A stretch of 64,000 nucleotides of DNA from Puccinia triticina. Taxonomy: Eukaryota; Basidiomycota; Pucciniomycetes; Pucciniales; Pucciniaceae. Shown piece by piece: positions 35,924-47,868 of this stretch (within the stretch, counting starts at the first letter, position 1; every line of letters begins with the position of its first letter). The stretch spans positions 3,773,501 to 3,837,500 of the forward strand of contig NC_070560.1 in NCBI RefSeq assembly GCF_026914185.1, written 5' to 3'. Below the pieces are notes generated by a model that searched no databases, was not told where the DNA came from, and saw only the letters and a list, made by a program, of their open reading frames with translations. The position numbers and the translations under genes were made by a program.

Positions 35924-37517
35924 TCAAGAGAAGGAGCGGATACCGTCGAGAGTAGTGATGGCTTGTTTGATAGCTTTCGTGTCATGCGCGCGGATGATGT
36001 GAGCGCCGTTACGGACGGCGATAGTAGAAGCGACGATGGTCGGGACCAAGCGTTGGTCGGGAGGGGGGAGGGAGGAGTTGGAGGGCCGTGCGAGGAGTTG
36101 GGCGAGGAAACGTTTGCGGGAGAGGCCGACGAGGAGCGGGAATCCGTGCAAGATGTTGTGGTGGTCTTCGGCGGAGGAGGGGCGTTGGAGGGCGTGGAGG
36201 GAGTGGAGCAGCTGGCAGTTGGCGGCAAGGTCCTTGGCGAAGCCGAAGCCGGGGTCGATGATCAGGTTCCAGCGCTTGATACCCGCATCGAGGGCTCGCT
36301 GGACCTTGGCGGCAAGCTCGGCACGGACGTCTTCGACGACGTGGTGGTAGCTGGTCAGCTGGCCCATCGTCCGGGGGTTTCCGCGCATGTGCATGAGCAC
36401 GTAGGGCACGTCCAAGCGGGCGACGGTGGGGAGCATGGCGGGGTCGGCGTCTCCGCCGGAGACGTCGTTGACGATGGTTGCGCCAGCCGCGACGGCGGCC
36501 TCGGCTGTCTGGGCACGGAAGGTGTCGATGCTGATGTGGCAGTCGAGACGGTGGTGGTGACGGAGGGCGCGGATGGCGGGCAGGGTGCGCTGGATCTCGG
36601 TCTCCAGGGAGACCTCGGGCGCCCCGGGCCGGGTGGACATGCCGCCGATGTCGAGGATATCCGCGCCCGCGGCCGCGTGCTCCAGCGCCCTGTCCACCGC
36701 ATCCTCGGCCGCCAGACACTCCCCCCCATCGGAGAAGGAGTCCGGCGTGCAGTTCACAATCGCCATCAGATGCGTCCGCTCGCTCAGGTCCAGCGTCCGG
36801 CAGCCCGCGCCGCCCACCAGATGCGTCTTCCGCACCATCCCCGCCGCGCCGCTCTTCAGCTCGAGGTCGGCCAGGAGCGATTCGATCGACGTCTGGGTCT
36901 CTGGATGGATCGTCCGCCGCGCCACACTGCCCAACACCCAAAACAAAACGCAGTTTTTTTTTTACCGCCTGAGTGGACCGGGTCATGGATCAGTGAGCAG
37001 GGGAGGGCGGTACTCAGCAAGCGGGGCCAGGACGAACTGGCGCTCGACGATGCCGATGTGGGGGATGGTGAGGTCCGGGTGGCGGACGATGTCGGAGTTG
37101 TAGAGCAGGATGTCGATGTCGATGGGCCGGGGGCCGTTGCGGGGCTGGCCGTGGAGGATCCTGCCCTGGGCGGCCTCGACCGTCTTGACGAGTTTCAAGA
37201 GTTGGAGGGGCTCGAGGGGGGTCGAGATCTGCGGACGCGAGAGAGGGGATGAGCGGGATGGCGGATGATTGGGCAGCAGAGGTGGAAGGACGGGCCTTGC
37301 AGGCGGCGTTGAGGAACGGGGGCTGGTCGAGGAGGTACATGGGCTTGGACTGGTAGAGGAAGCTGGCGTCGAGGACGCGGGTGGCGGGGTGGAGGGCGGC
37401 GAGGTGGCGGAGGGCATCGCGGATGTGGGTGCGCCGGTCGCCGGTGTTGGAGCCCAGGCCGAGATAGACGGTGTTGGTCGCGTAGCCTCGGGCGATGGTC
37501 CGGGCGAACCTGCTGGA
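35924..37517 (-). CDS. FOL1: Folate synthesis protein, HPPK-DHPS part (FOL1)
   Basis: HPPK makes 6-hydroxymethyl-dihydropterin pyrophosphate; DHPS joins it to p-aminobenzoate to give dihydropteroate. HPPK: from 37517, VYLGLGSNTGDR, SFLYQSKPMYLLDQPPFLNAAC, then after an intron ISTPLEPLQLLKLVKTVEAA and RPIDIDILLY. A GA|GTACCG donor (37013) and GGGCAG acceptor (36927) join LAPLA to DVARRTIHPETQTSIESLL. DHPS (36926-35924): MAIVNCTPDSFSDGG, DIGGMSTRPGA, SIDTF, NDVSGGD, MHMRGNP, IIDPGFGFAKD and LVGLSRKRF are all present. Fungal Fol1 normally begins with a DHNA aldolase domain, which is missing here; only a possible short C-terminal remnant is seen at about 37580-37690. The intron after FLNAACK has no GT donor in the right phase (AAG|GC). 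It is either a 5'-truncated copy or a rearranged gene. Coding sequence is very GC-rich. Confidence 0.8.
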
Positions 37518-37579
37518 CTGGCGCGGCCCGGCTGGGCGTGGTCAGCGTGGTGTGGTGGGGTGGATGGGGGATGGGACTG

Positions 37580-37690
37580 ACCATCTCGGCGCCGGCTGAG
37601 GATCGCCGTCGATCGCGACGGTCTCCGGAGTGGGCCTTGGAGGCAACGGGGGTCGGCCGGCGGGCCCCGTCGGAGGACCCCGGCGACCCC
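37580..37690 (-). pseudogene. Possible remnant of DHNA aldolase C-terminus
   Basis: GC-rich segment upstream of the HPPK exon. The frame RRPTPVASKAHSG loosely resembles the end of fungal DHNA aldolase, and a GTCAGT donor (about 37583) precedes the HPPK acceptor at 37518. Upstream of 37.69 kb the composition turns abruptly AT-rich and the homology ends. Confidence 0.3.
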
Positions 37691-37699
37691 CCGTGGAGG

Positions 37700-39713
37700 C
37701 TGAAAAATGTGGCAAAAACCCAAACTTGATCCTGCAAGTGCACTGTGAATGTTGGCACACAAAGAACTTGCCAAATTCCCAAATTTTTCAGTATGTAATG
37801 TGCCAGTTCCTCCCTCACTTGAGCAAATTCTTTCCTTTTTGACCAAATGAAAGATCTCCATGTTGCGGAGAGGCCCACATTTTAATAATAATCTAATTTC
37901 TTCAACCAGTAAACAGAGCCGTAAATCATCCAACTCCCTTCTTATAAGGGGGAGGGTTGAGTAAATCTATAGAGTGCCCTTGGATCCTTTTTTTGACCTT
38001 CAAGGTTAGGTTATAGACCTGCTTCTTGCCACCCAACCTATGAATTTGGGGTGGTTCTTGAAAATCCTGCCACCCACAGAAATCTCACCAAAGTCCACAA
38101 ACAGCTGGATTTACAAGCAGTGGCTAACTTGACAGCTGCACTTTCCAGCGTGTTGGTGGCTGGCTTTTTGTGTAGCTTTCTCTCTGAGGATGCTACAAGC
38201 CCCAAAACACCACGCTTGTTCACCAGCTGTGAACATAACTGGAGGAAAAAATAGTCAAAGTGGTATTCTTGCTGTGCCAATGTGGGGATGTAGGCTTGCT
38301 TTGCAAGTTCAGCCTACTCCCCAGGGGCCCAAGTTCTTGAGGGACTTTGCTAATTTCTTACAATACATGGAGCATATATGTTAATTTTTTTTTTGATTGA
38401 AGATGTATACCTACATGTCCAATTTTTTGTTTTTAGTCATTATCATACAGATAGTAGCTAAATACAAAAAATTGGACATGTAGGTAGGCCTCTTCAATGA
38501 TAAATGTTTACCATATACACTTCAGGTATTGTATTTTTTTCAGTATTTGTTTCTGGCAAGAGTCAGGTCCAATGTTTTGGTGGGAGCTGCCTTGTTTCCA
38601 TCACAACACCTCCAACACCTTGCAGAACATTTCTAGGCTTGAAAATGCAATACATCTACATATTCTTGATTTTTCAGTATTTTTTTTTTGCTACAAAATC
38701 TCGATTGCATCCAGTGAAAATAATTTACTGAAGTTCAAGATTTTGAACTTTGATTTGGCTTGGACCTGGTATATTGACAAGGACCATGCGCAGTCATACT
38801 GCTTCTTGTTGTCAAGTTTCAAATATGATACATCCCACAATGTGATGAAAATTGCTGAGATGGACAGGGAGTTTGACATTAATCAGAGTGATGGAAAAGA
38901 TGAATAAGCATGTGAGCAGAGAGGAGGTCCGGAATCCTGACAATCCAACTCCAACAGTGAAATAGGGGGTATCAAATATAGGAAATCTACAATTGGAAAG
39001 CACTCAATTAGCCAAAAAAATAAAATTCATCCCCAGTGGATCTTAAAACTGGGCAGATGAAGGAAAAACATGTTTTAACAATGGTGGGTTTTTTCAAACC
39101 TTTTAATTACATAATGGTGTCATATTTGATACCCCCTCTAAGGCTCCAGTGGGGAGGAAGTTATCCCTCTGGGAGGCACTTAGAGTATCTCCAATGGTCC
39201 TACTGATGTGTGACCTGCACTCAACTCCAGCAGGCCACAAGGTGTTTTTGATCAGTAGCAGGGCTGGGATGGGAGCTGCCACACAGTGGATCAATGATGC
39301 TCTTGGCCGCTACATACTTTTGGCATCTTTGGATGTGATTGATCAACCGCTGCTGACATTTACGGTGAGTGATCTGGAGTAGTGTGGCAGATCATTGATC
39401 TATGTAGGCCACACACTTCTATCTTTGTGTTATAAGCTCCCTCTACATTGAGAATTAGGATGATTGGCTATCTTCTGCCATCTTCTTGTGTCTGCCCAAT
39501 CAAATAATGTGATGAATGTGTGTGTGTGGCTTTTGAAATTCATTATTGAAGCAGATGAGACTTGTGATAATCCAAGGGAATCACCAATCAGCAAAGTAGT
39601 TGCTGATGTAAGATGGCTGCGCAGTCAGTCGAGCCCACCTTCCCGGCGGTCTTCTCTCGCCTCGCCGGCTGCCCAGCCAGACCGACACCCACCAACGACC
39701 ACCACGAACGACG
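37700..39713. other. Gene-free AT-rich stretch upstream of FOL1
   Basis: No DHNA aldolase domain and no other gene is recognised. It contains a foldback with 21-bp perfect arms at 38410-38484. The sequence resembles transposon-derived filler. Confidence 0.5.
38410..38484. repeat. Foldback with 21-bp arms
   Basis: The segment from 38410 (CCTACATGTCC...) to 38430 is the exact reverse complement of 38464-38484. Outer flanks (GATTGAAGA and TCTTCAATGA) continue the symmetry. It is probably a small MITE remnant. Confidence 0.85.
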
Positions 39714-42700
39714 ATGAACACTGTCTACCACCGTTCAGCACCCCGGCCGAGCATCCAGCCCAGGGAAGACGCCCAGCCGAACGAGCAGGGCTGGCTGCCC
39801 CCACGCCTCCGCCGCCCCGCACAGCCGCCAGTCATCCGGCCAGCAGCAGCCCACCACCAGCAACAACACGCCTACAGCCAGTACCACTACCACAGACAGC
39901 CCCAGGACCACAGATACCCAACCGCAGACTGCTACCGCCCACCAACCCACGCCCAGCCACCCTATCGGAGGCACTCTGCATACGGTATGAAGCAGACCCC
40001 TTCAACTAAAAAAAAGAAAAAAAAGAAAAAGAGAGAAAAACCCTAACCCATTTTTCTGACTGCCTCAACAGAAAACTGCCAGCTGCCCATCTTCCCCAGC
40101 CACTCCTTCAACTTCACCCCAGACTTAGGCTATGCCCGTCAGTCCCTCAAAAATTAAATACTACTGTACACACAGCCAAGCACTAACTTAATCTTAACCC
40201 AAACCGAAACTCTGAAACAGACGCCTCTTCTTCTGCCGTTTCAAGCCACCGGCCCATCGAACAACACTACCCCCTGCCCATGCCCATGCCCATGCCCATG
40301 TCCATGCCTATGCCCATGCCCATGCCCATGCCCGAGCGAGCCCCCATGGAGCCCATCTCAACCAGGTTCAAGCGCACCTTCCGCGCCTACAGCCAAGAAC
40401 CAGCCTCGCCCTCCACCTCCACCATCCCCGCCCCCGACTCCAACCCACAACACACCAGCCATCCTGCATCGACACCGAGCACTACCCAACAGCAGCAGCA
40501 GCAGCAGGCCCCAACAGATCGGGGGGACCATCAGCAGAGCCAGCCCCCGGCCAAGAAACCCAGACTCAACAACTCCTCCAGACAGCCTCCCCCAGCCCAG
40601 CAGCAGCAGCAGCAGCAGCGCCAGGACACCGACAACTCATCCCCTGAACCCCCATCCGACCCGCCCCTCATCCCGCCCGACTTCATCAAACACTACCAGC
40701 TCGGCTCAACCCCATTCCACCAAGTTTTTGCCTGCAGCGTCATCAACAAGGCCGCCAACAGGGCCGATCTCGTCGCCCTCACCTCGTCCATCCTCGCCCA
40801 CCTCGGTACCATGTCCGTCGCTCCCGATCCCTCTCCCTCTCATCCCCCACTCATTTTTGTTTTTTTGTTTTTTGGGTAGAACGGCGGTGGAGATCGTGTA
40901 CTTCAGCACGGGCAAGAAAGCCGCAGAGATCGTCATGGCCGTCAGCTTCCTCGACCCCGCCGTCGCCAAGACCGCCTGCGCCAGACGGCAGTTCATGGTC
41001 CCCTCCCAGTTCAGACACAAGGGCAACAAGCTGATTGTTTATCCCAAGCTGTCTGAGGCCGAGCACCCCGCCTCCGAGGATGGCTGCCCCAAGGCCTCGT
41101 CTGGTAAGTCTGCTTCTCTCAGTCACCCGCGCGGATCCACTGGACCCCGCCACGCAGCCTCTGACTCGTTTTCTGTTGTTTGTATTCAGATAAAGCATCC
41201 GCTAGCTCGGCCTCGGGAGGCCCCACTCAGGACCAGCCAAGCTCCCAGCCAAGCTCCCAGCCGCACCAAGACAGCGACCACAAGGTGGGTCTACTCTCTC
41301 TCACCGAGAGAGGGCCACTCAGCAGCTGACTTGATGGGCTTTTGCAGATCGACCCGAGTCCGTCCAAGCCCGACGAAGCCGCCGACACAAGCATCGAGTC
41401 CTGTGCACAAGCGTCTAGCAAAGCTTCCGGGAGCCGATCCGCTTCCGACCACGCCGCCCAGCCGGCAGATCAACACTCCATCCACCAGGCCTCCTTGCCG
41501 CCGCCTAGGAAAGCCAGGAAACTGAAGTCTTCCTCGCCCGTTGCTTCGCCCAAGAGAGAGTCCCGCCGCCGGCCGTCGTCGAGTTCATCACGCTCCCGCC
41601 ACGTCATCGCCGTCGCTACCATCCATTGCTCTACGACGCGCAGCGACACGGTGGACATGGCCCACGAGATCCTCGGTGCTGTAGGTCACATGTGAGTCCC
41701 CCACCCTCTTTCCTCTCGAAGCTTCCCCTGCTGATCACGGCCGTCTGGTTGCAGATCGGAGCTGGAGGTGCTCGCCTTCGAGCGGCGCAAATCCATCGAC
41801 GTCGTCCTCCGCGTCTCCTTCGATCGCGCAAGCGCCGCCAGAGAAGCCTGTGCGAGACGCAGGTTTAGGGTGCCCTCGGCCTATCACTACCATTGCTACG
41901 ACCTGCTCGTCTTCGAGGGCTCTTCCAGGAGACCGGAGATCACCCCCACCCCGCCCGACTCTCCGAGACCTTCCTCTGAGAGGGATGGCCGGTCGAGGGT
42001 TAGCCGGCGGGATGCTCGACCCCCCCACGACGAGGAGACCGTCCGCAGTCGGCCGGCCACCCCCGCCCAGGAAATCGACCAGCTCAGCTCGAGCCCCGAC
42101 CGCAAACCCATCGACATGCTGTCCTCCGATCCGATCGCCCCAGAACCGTCTGCTCCTCAGCCTTCAGCCTCCTCGGACCCGGGCCAGTCGGGCCTCGATC
42201 AACTTGACGACCCTCAGGAGCCGCCGCTCAAGAAGATCAAGACTCGGCGGCTCGACGCTGACAAGAGCCCCGCAGAGGCTCCCCCTCAACAGGCCCCCTC
42301 ACCCATCCAATCCCCGCCAGCTGCTAGCTCCTCGCTGCCTGGCTCCGTCGACCAGGTCTTTGCCACAGGCCTGATCCACCAATCCTGTACGCGTGAGAAG
42401 ATACCGCAAATGGTGCGCGACATCCTCGGCTTTCTCGGCCCCATGTGAGTCCTTATGTCTTTCCCTCCCTCCTCTACCGTGTAAGAGCAAGAGAGAGAGA
42501 GACTGATTGAGGGTGTGTTCAGCTCGGAGGTCGAGGTGCTGAGCTTTGTCGGCCGCAGGATCAGCCGTGAGGTCCTCCTCGCCATCACCTTCGTGCAAAT
42601 AAGCGCCGCCCGAGAAGCTTTCTTCCGCCGCACCTTCGACATCCCCTCGCCCTACAGCTTCCACAACACCCCTCTCACCGTCCACCGCACCAATCCGGCG

Positions 42701-45700
42701 GTGCGCGTCCAGAACCCGCCGGCGAGGCCCCAGCCCCCGCCGGAATCCCCGCGCCAGACGTCCCCCCAATCGTCCTCGATCGAGCTCGACCGGCCTCTGG
42801 TCGCTCCGAATCCTGCATCCGAGGACTCCCAACCGGCCGTCGACGAAGACCTGCCTCACGATGGCGTGAGTGTTTTGCATACCCTCCAAAACCAAACGGG
42901 CCCGCCTCAACTCATCAGTGCTCTCTACAGACGAGGCCCAAAAGCTCGGCCGAGGCCTCGGTCGAGCAGCCTCCTTGTGACTCGAGGAGCGACTCGGCTC
43001 AGATGCAAGAGTCGTCGGTTGAGATGCAAGAAGAATCTGGCTCTGAAGACGTCCGTGTACTTTTAGATTTCTCATGATAATCAGAGATAGGAGGAACTGA
43101 ATCTCTTTTGGATGCAGGAACCTCTCTGGCAGCGTGTGGTGAAGGACGGGCCGCCGGCCGATAGCGCCGCGCCCCCGACGCAGCGCTCTGCGAGCCCTCT
43201 GACCGTCAATTCCGATCATCCTAACATACACATCGAGCCGCCTGACGAGCCGCCTGTCGCTCAAAAGGATTATCACAGCACGGGTATCGAGATCATCAAG
43301 CGGCCCGTCCCTCGGAAAAGAGTGCGCCATAAGACTGTCTGGATCAAAGGATCCTTCCCTCGGAAGATCAACAATCAGAAGGTCGAGAGGTTTATCCGAG
43401 AACTCTTTGAGCCTCTTGGCAAGATGTGAGAGTCTCTCTATACAAGATCTTGGTCGGGTACAGAAGCTCACGTTTGTTTTGTGCTGATTGATGGCCAGTT
43501 TTTCTCTCAATGTTCACGCTCGTCAAGGAGGTCTGATCGACCTCAAAGTGACCGTCGATGAGCCTGTGGCCGAACAAGCCGAGAAAGAGTTGCATGGTCG
43601 TGTGTTTCCCCAGTGTAATTCATGGCCGCTCTTCCTCAACTCTCGCTATGTTCAAGGGGTCCGAGTCTTGAAGTCGCTCCGGGCCAAGCTCAAGCAGGAA
43701 GCTACCGACAAGAAAAATCAGGAACAGGCCGCTCGAAAGGAACGTCTTCTGCAATGCAAGAGCCGCGAGTCGCCCGACGCGCCCTGCCCATCCGATGCTT
43801 CCGGATCTCCCCCGCCGCCAGAGCCCGACTCGTCTTCTCAAGTCGACCCACAGGTTCAAGCGTCATCATCTCGTCAGAGTAGCCCATCCAGAACCCAATC
43901 TCGCTCATCATCGTCCTCGTCGTCTCACAACAACCAGGACGATCAGCCGATCCCCCCTCAAGAAGAAGAAGAAGAAGAAGAAGAAGTTGGCCTGCCCCTC
44001 CGCACCATCCAATTCCCGATCCCCGACAATTGCAAGTCCGATCATCCCTCCTGCTCGGTCAATCGTCTCCACTACAAGCTGGAGAAGATCCGGCTGACAA
44101 CGAGCAAGAACCAGACTGTGATCGACTCTTCGTGGGAGGGAGAATGCTTGACGCTCCATGTAGTCCCCAATTCGGACGAGCATTCTCAGCTCCCTGAAGA
44201 AACCGAGCCAGACAACATCACAACAGCCGCGTCTGAATCGCGCCCCGTCGCCTCTACCTCGAGCTCCGCAACGCGTCATCGCAGTCGGTCGAGTGAAGCA
44301 CCGCCGAAGCGATCGCCGAAAACTCACCGGTCGTGGCCCTTTGCGCCCGCGCCCATGTACCTCGATGAATCCACTTCATCGGACTTCCCCCGGACACTCA
44401 ACGACTTCTTGACGACCTTCTTCCGGCTCTGGGAGGAGTCGCGCGAGGACCTTCGGTACCTTTACGACGACTCGGCCGTCTTCTCCAACATCCTTGCCAA
44501 GCAGGGTCGCAAGGCCTCGGCGATCACCAAGAGCACCGGCTGGACGAGCATCCTCAGCAGCATCAGCCGGCTCCCTGCGCTCTCTAATGATCCGATGTCC
44601 GACCTCATCATCGATGCCAGTCCGATCTCGCTCCTCCCTCTCCGCGTCATCTGCAGCATCCACGGCTCGTTCTCCGAATTCCCCAACAAGGTCCGCAGAG
44701 CTTTCGACCGCTCGCTCATCCTCCGCCCCGTCGACGTCCATCTGCACCCCTCTGAAGGCTGTCTCGGACTCTTGAAGTGGATCATCCTCAGCGATACCCT
44801 GACGATCCGCAAACAAACCTCCCGGGCTACCGCCGTCACCGAGGGCTTCCGCGATATCCAAAAGAGCCGCGCCTGTCGCGAGATGGGCTCCGATTACCAC
44901 CAGGCTCGCGAGGTCTTCCAGCAGAGCCTGCGTTCCTCGCGTCGCCAATCGTCCCCAGCCGGGGAGCCGTCGAGGGCCCGACGGAGCTCGTCGATCCACT
45001 CGATCCGCGACTCGCCCCGTCCCCCTATCGTCCCATCCTCCTCCGTGCTCGACTGCCCCCCGGGAACCAGTCTGCGCTCGGGCTCCGAAGCGGTGGCCGG
45101 CCCGGACCTGGCGCTGCTCCAGTCGCAAGTGAAGGTCTTGCAGGCGGAGATCGAGAGTCTGAAGACGCAGACACGCATGCCCGCGATGATTCCCGGCGGG
45201 GACGACTCGCTGGTGTCGGGCAAGAAAGCGCAGCGGGCGAAGGGCGACGAGTGGGCCAGCGGGACGGGGCGGCCTCGGAAGACGCACGTCTCGCTGGTCG
45301 CCAGCCGGACCACCAGCCATCTCGGCTTCGGCGTCGCCAAGAAGCGCCTCCTCTTGCCCACCGACGACGGCCGCTACCTCGTCCTCTCCATCCGCGGCGA
45401 CATCCTCGCCTGGGACCCCGCCCCCGCCCCCGGCCTCCACCCTCTCCAGCTCGTCCTCCCCGGCGCTTCCCCCACCGACATCGTCGACTCCGCCGTCTTC
45501 GATCTGCCCTCCAACGCCCTCGTCGTCGGCGCGAGGACGTCCAAGGCCGCGAGGAATACCCCCACGTCCAACGTCTCCCTCGTCAAGATCTTCAAAACTA
45601 AAGTTTGTCCCTTTTTTTCTTGTTCATTTTTTGACGGGGGGTGGGGTGTTCATGGTTGTGAGTGTTTTGTATAGAAAGGGACGACGATGTATGACCGGCT

Positions 45701-46826
45701 CTTGCTGGACGACCCGATCCACGAGCACGGCGTGCTGGCCACCTGTCTAGCCCCGCCACCGGGGCCGGCCACGCTGGCCGTCGACGAGCCGCCCAGCCGG
45801 ACGCACACCCGCTTCCTCACCGCCGGGCACGACAAGTTCTTGGGCCTCTGGAAGATCTCGCATTCCGTGCACAAGAAGAAGGCCCTCCTCGCCGCCAAAG
45901 ACCTCGTCAAGATCCCCGCCTTCCATGCCGGCGTCATCCAGTCCTTGTGTCTCTTCGACAAACGTAATTGGGTGCTCTCCGGCGGCCATGATGGAAAGGT
46001 CTCCCCCCCCCCCCCCCCTTCTCTTCCTCGTTTCGCGGAGAGCAGTCGCTCATCTGTTTTCTTTGGTGCAGGTCTTCGCTACCGATCTGGGCCAGGCGTT
46101 CCACCATACCCTGTGTCTCGAAGAAAACTCGCGGATCTTCGATATCCAGACCAAGTATGCTCTCGTCCTCTCTCACCACTGAAGAAATGACAGGCTGATG
46201 CTTTCGGCGCTCTTCGCAGTCCGGTCGGGAGTGACACGGTCATGGTCACTACGGGGAACAAGGCTCCCGGGAGTCAAGTAAGCCCAACCCGCCCTCCCGA
46301 GCCCGCCTGCGGTCCGCTAACCCTGTGTTTATATTTTGGTAGTTCCGGTATTGTGATCTGAGGACGCCAGCGCGACCGGTGCTCAGCTTCGGCTTCGGAA
46401 GCAGCTCGGCCATGGTCGGCGGGGGGATTGCAGGCGGAGCAGGGGGCGAGAAAGGCACGCGCAACCACCGCAGAGGCGGCCTGCACGACTACCTCTTCTG
46501 CTACCCCAACCCCGAGCCCGCCGCCGAGGTCCTGCTCTGGGACCTCCGCTTCCCCGCCTCCGCTTTCTCCCCCCATCCCTCCTCCTCGTCTTCCTTTCCT
46601 GCCGCCTTCGACGGCCCCCTCCCCCAGCCCTTCGGCTTCGGAGCCGGCCAGGGCGCACTCGCTTCCCAGGTCTGTACCCCCCCCCTCTCTCTGCCCAACT
46701 GAGACCGCCACTGACGCTTCTCTTGGCCTCGCTTCGGTGCAGACTTATCTCGAAAACCTCCACTCCCTCGCCGTCTTGCACAAGGAAGTGCTCGCCAAAA
46801 TCGACTTCGATCTCATCGTCCGATAG
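39714..46826 (+). CDS. Four-RRM, NTF2-like, WD40 protein
   Basis: Sixteen exons join in phase (39714-39984, 40072-40137, 40221-40812, 40880-41103, 41190-41284, 41348-41691, 41755-42444, 42523-42865, 42931-43050, 43118-43425, 43499-45602, 45675-45998, 46072-46154, 46220-46277, 46343-46669, 46743-46826): about 2010 residues. The N-terminus is Pro/Gln-rich with Met-Pro and poly-Gln runs. Four RRM-like units follow (residues about 275-350, 497-575, 727-805, 985-1060), with Ser/Pro-rich linkers. A domain like the NTF2-like part of Mex67/NXF1 follows (about 1310-1440): FLTTFFRLWEESREDLRYLY, VICSIHGSFSEF, RRAFDRSLILRP, SDTLTIR. Then come a short coiled coil (LLQSQVKVLQAEIESLKTQ) and a WD40-like C-terminus (ILAWDPA, GHDKFLGLWK, LSGGHDGK, VLLWDLRFP). 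A role in mRNA handling is inferred. The start could also be the ATG at 39612. Confidence 0.75.
40273..40337 (+). repeat. CCCATG microsatellite coding Met-Pro
   Basis: Hexanucleotide run (CCCATG) with a few changes; it encodes alternating Met and Pro inside exon 3 of the RRM-NTF2-WD40 gene. CAG runs for poly-Gln lie at about 40491-40508 and 40601-40619. Confidence 0.9.
43962..43987 (+). repeat. GAA microsatellite coding poly-Glu
   Basis: A run of GAA triplets codes for eight to nine Glu between RRM 4 and the NTF2-like domain. Confidence 0.9.
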
Positions 46827-47868
46827 CCCCCCCCCCGCCTCCGGCCTCGCCTACACGCTTCTTTCTGCTCGATTTATCTGCCGCGTAGTGTTGTGCTCTT
46901 GTCCCATCCATGCTCTCGCCTCGTTCCCTCCTCTTCCAGTCTGCACGTCTGTTTTTTTTTTTTTAGTTTATATCAGCATGTCTTGTTGTTTTTGGTGGGC
47001 GTGGGGCATGCAGTTTTCGTTCATGGCCCATCATTCTTCTCCGCCGGGTATATGCTCTTGTCCCCGTGTGGTTGTTGAGGCAAGGTTGAGCCCGGGCTTT
47101 TGCAGGTTTTTGCCCCCTTAAAAAAGCCGCGCCCTGGGCCCTATGGTCTGCCCCTGGTCCCGCACGCTGACCAAGAGCCTCTCGAGTGCTACATATTTGT
47201 TGTGCTTGCGGCTGTAGGGCTTCTGCACGTGTGCATGTATGCTTTTCCGGCTCTGCGCGTCTGAAACGTCGCGTCCCGCCCCGTCGAGCGACTCTGCAGC
47301 CTCGTCTCCGCCGGCGTCCGCCAAACTCATCCCATCCTCCTCCGGTGGAGGCGTGTTGAAGCCCTGGGTTAAGTTTCGGCCATATTACATGGGCTGGGGC
47401 ACCGATGGACAAACTGTACACACGCACACCCTTATCCTCCCTTATCACCTCCGCCATCACAACCTTGGATGTGTCATATGCTATTCGTATTACATAACCC
47501 ATCCGACAAGTTTGGTCTTCGATCCCCAGGGCTCTACGTAGAAAGTTTGACAGAACTCGTGTCGGGGGTTGCAGGCTCTGGATGGTGAATAATAGAGGCC
47601 GAGAGACAGGCAATGTTTTATGCAGGTGTAAGCCTGTACAAAGTCGGTCGACACTGGACAGGATGTCATGAGAGGTATTTGAGAAACACTTGGCAGCTCT
47701 CCTCGCACACCTTGTTGGAAATCCCTCCTAAACTTAAAAAGTCTTCACAACCATCTGAACAATCATTGGCTTTTTGCCAAAGCTTCTTACAGTGCCTAAT
47801 TCTGTAGCCCTACTTATTTACATGCAATGTTTTTTCCAAACTTCAGTACAACCCCTAGCAACCTACCG
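46827..47868. other. 3' flank and promoter region
   Basis: Pyrimidine-rich 3' flank of the large gene, then the upstream region of the secreted repeat protein. Several overlapping ORFs exist, but none has a motif or splice partner. Confidence 0.4.

Noticed and set aside
35963..37252. 429-codon plus-strand ORF
   Set aside because: It lies antisense to the HPPK-DHPS coding sequence, which shows clear motifs. High GC content removes stop codons on the other strand.
42299..43510. 403-codon minus-strand ORF
   Set aside because: Antisense to RRM-like repeats 3 and 4 and crosses several supported introns; Arg-rich composition is typical of a shadow frame.
44376..45440. 354-codon minus-strand ORF
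   Set aside because: Antisense to the NTF2-like domain exon. No motif, and composition (Gly, Arg, Glu) is that of a shadow frame.
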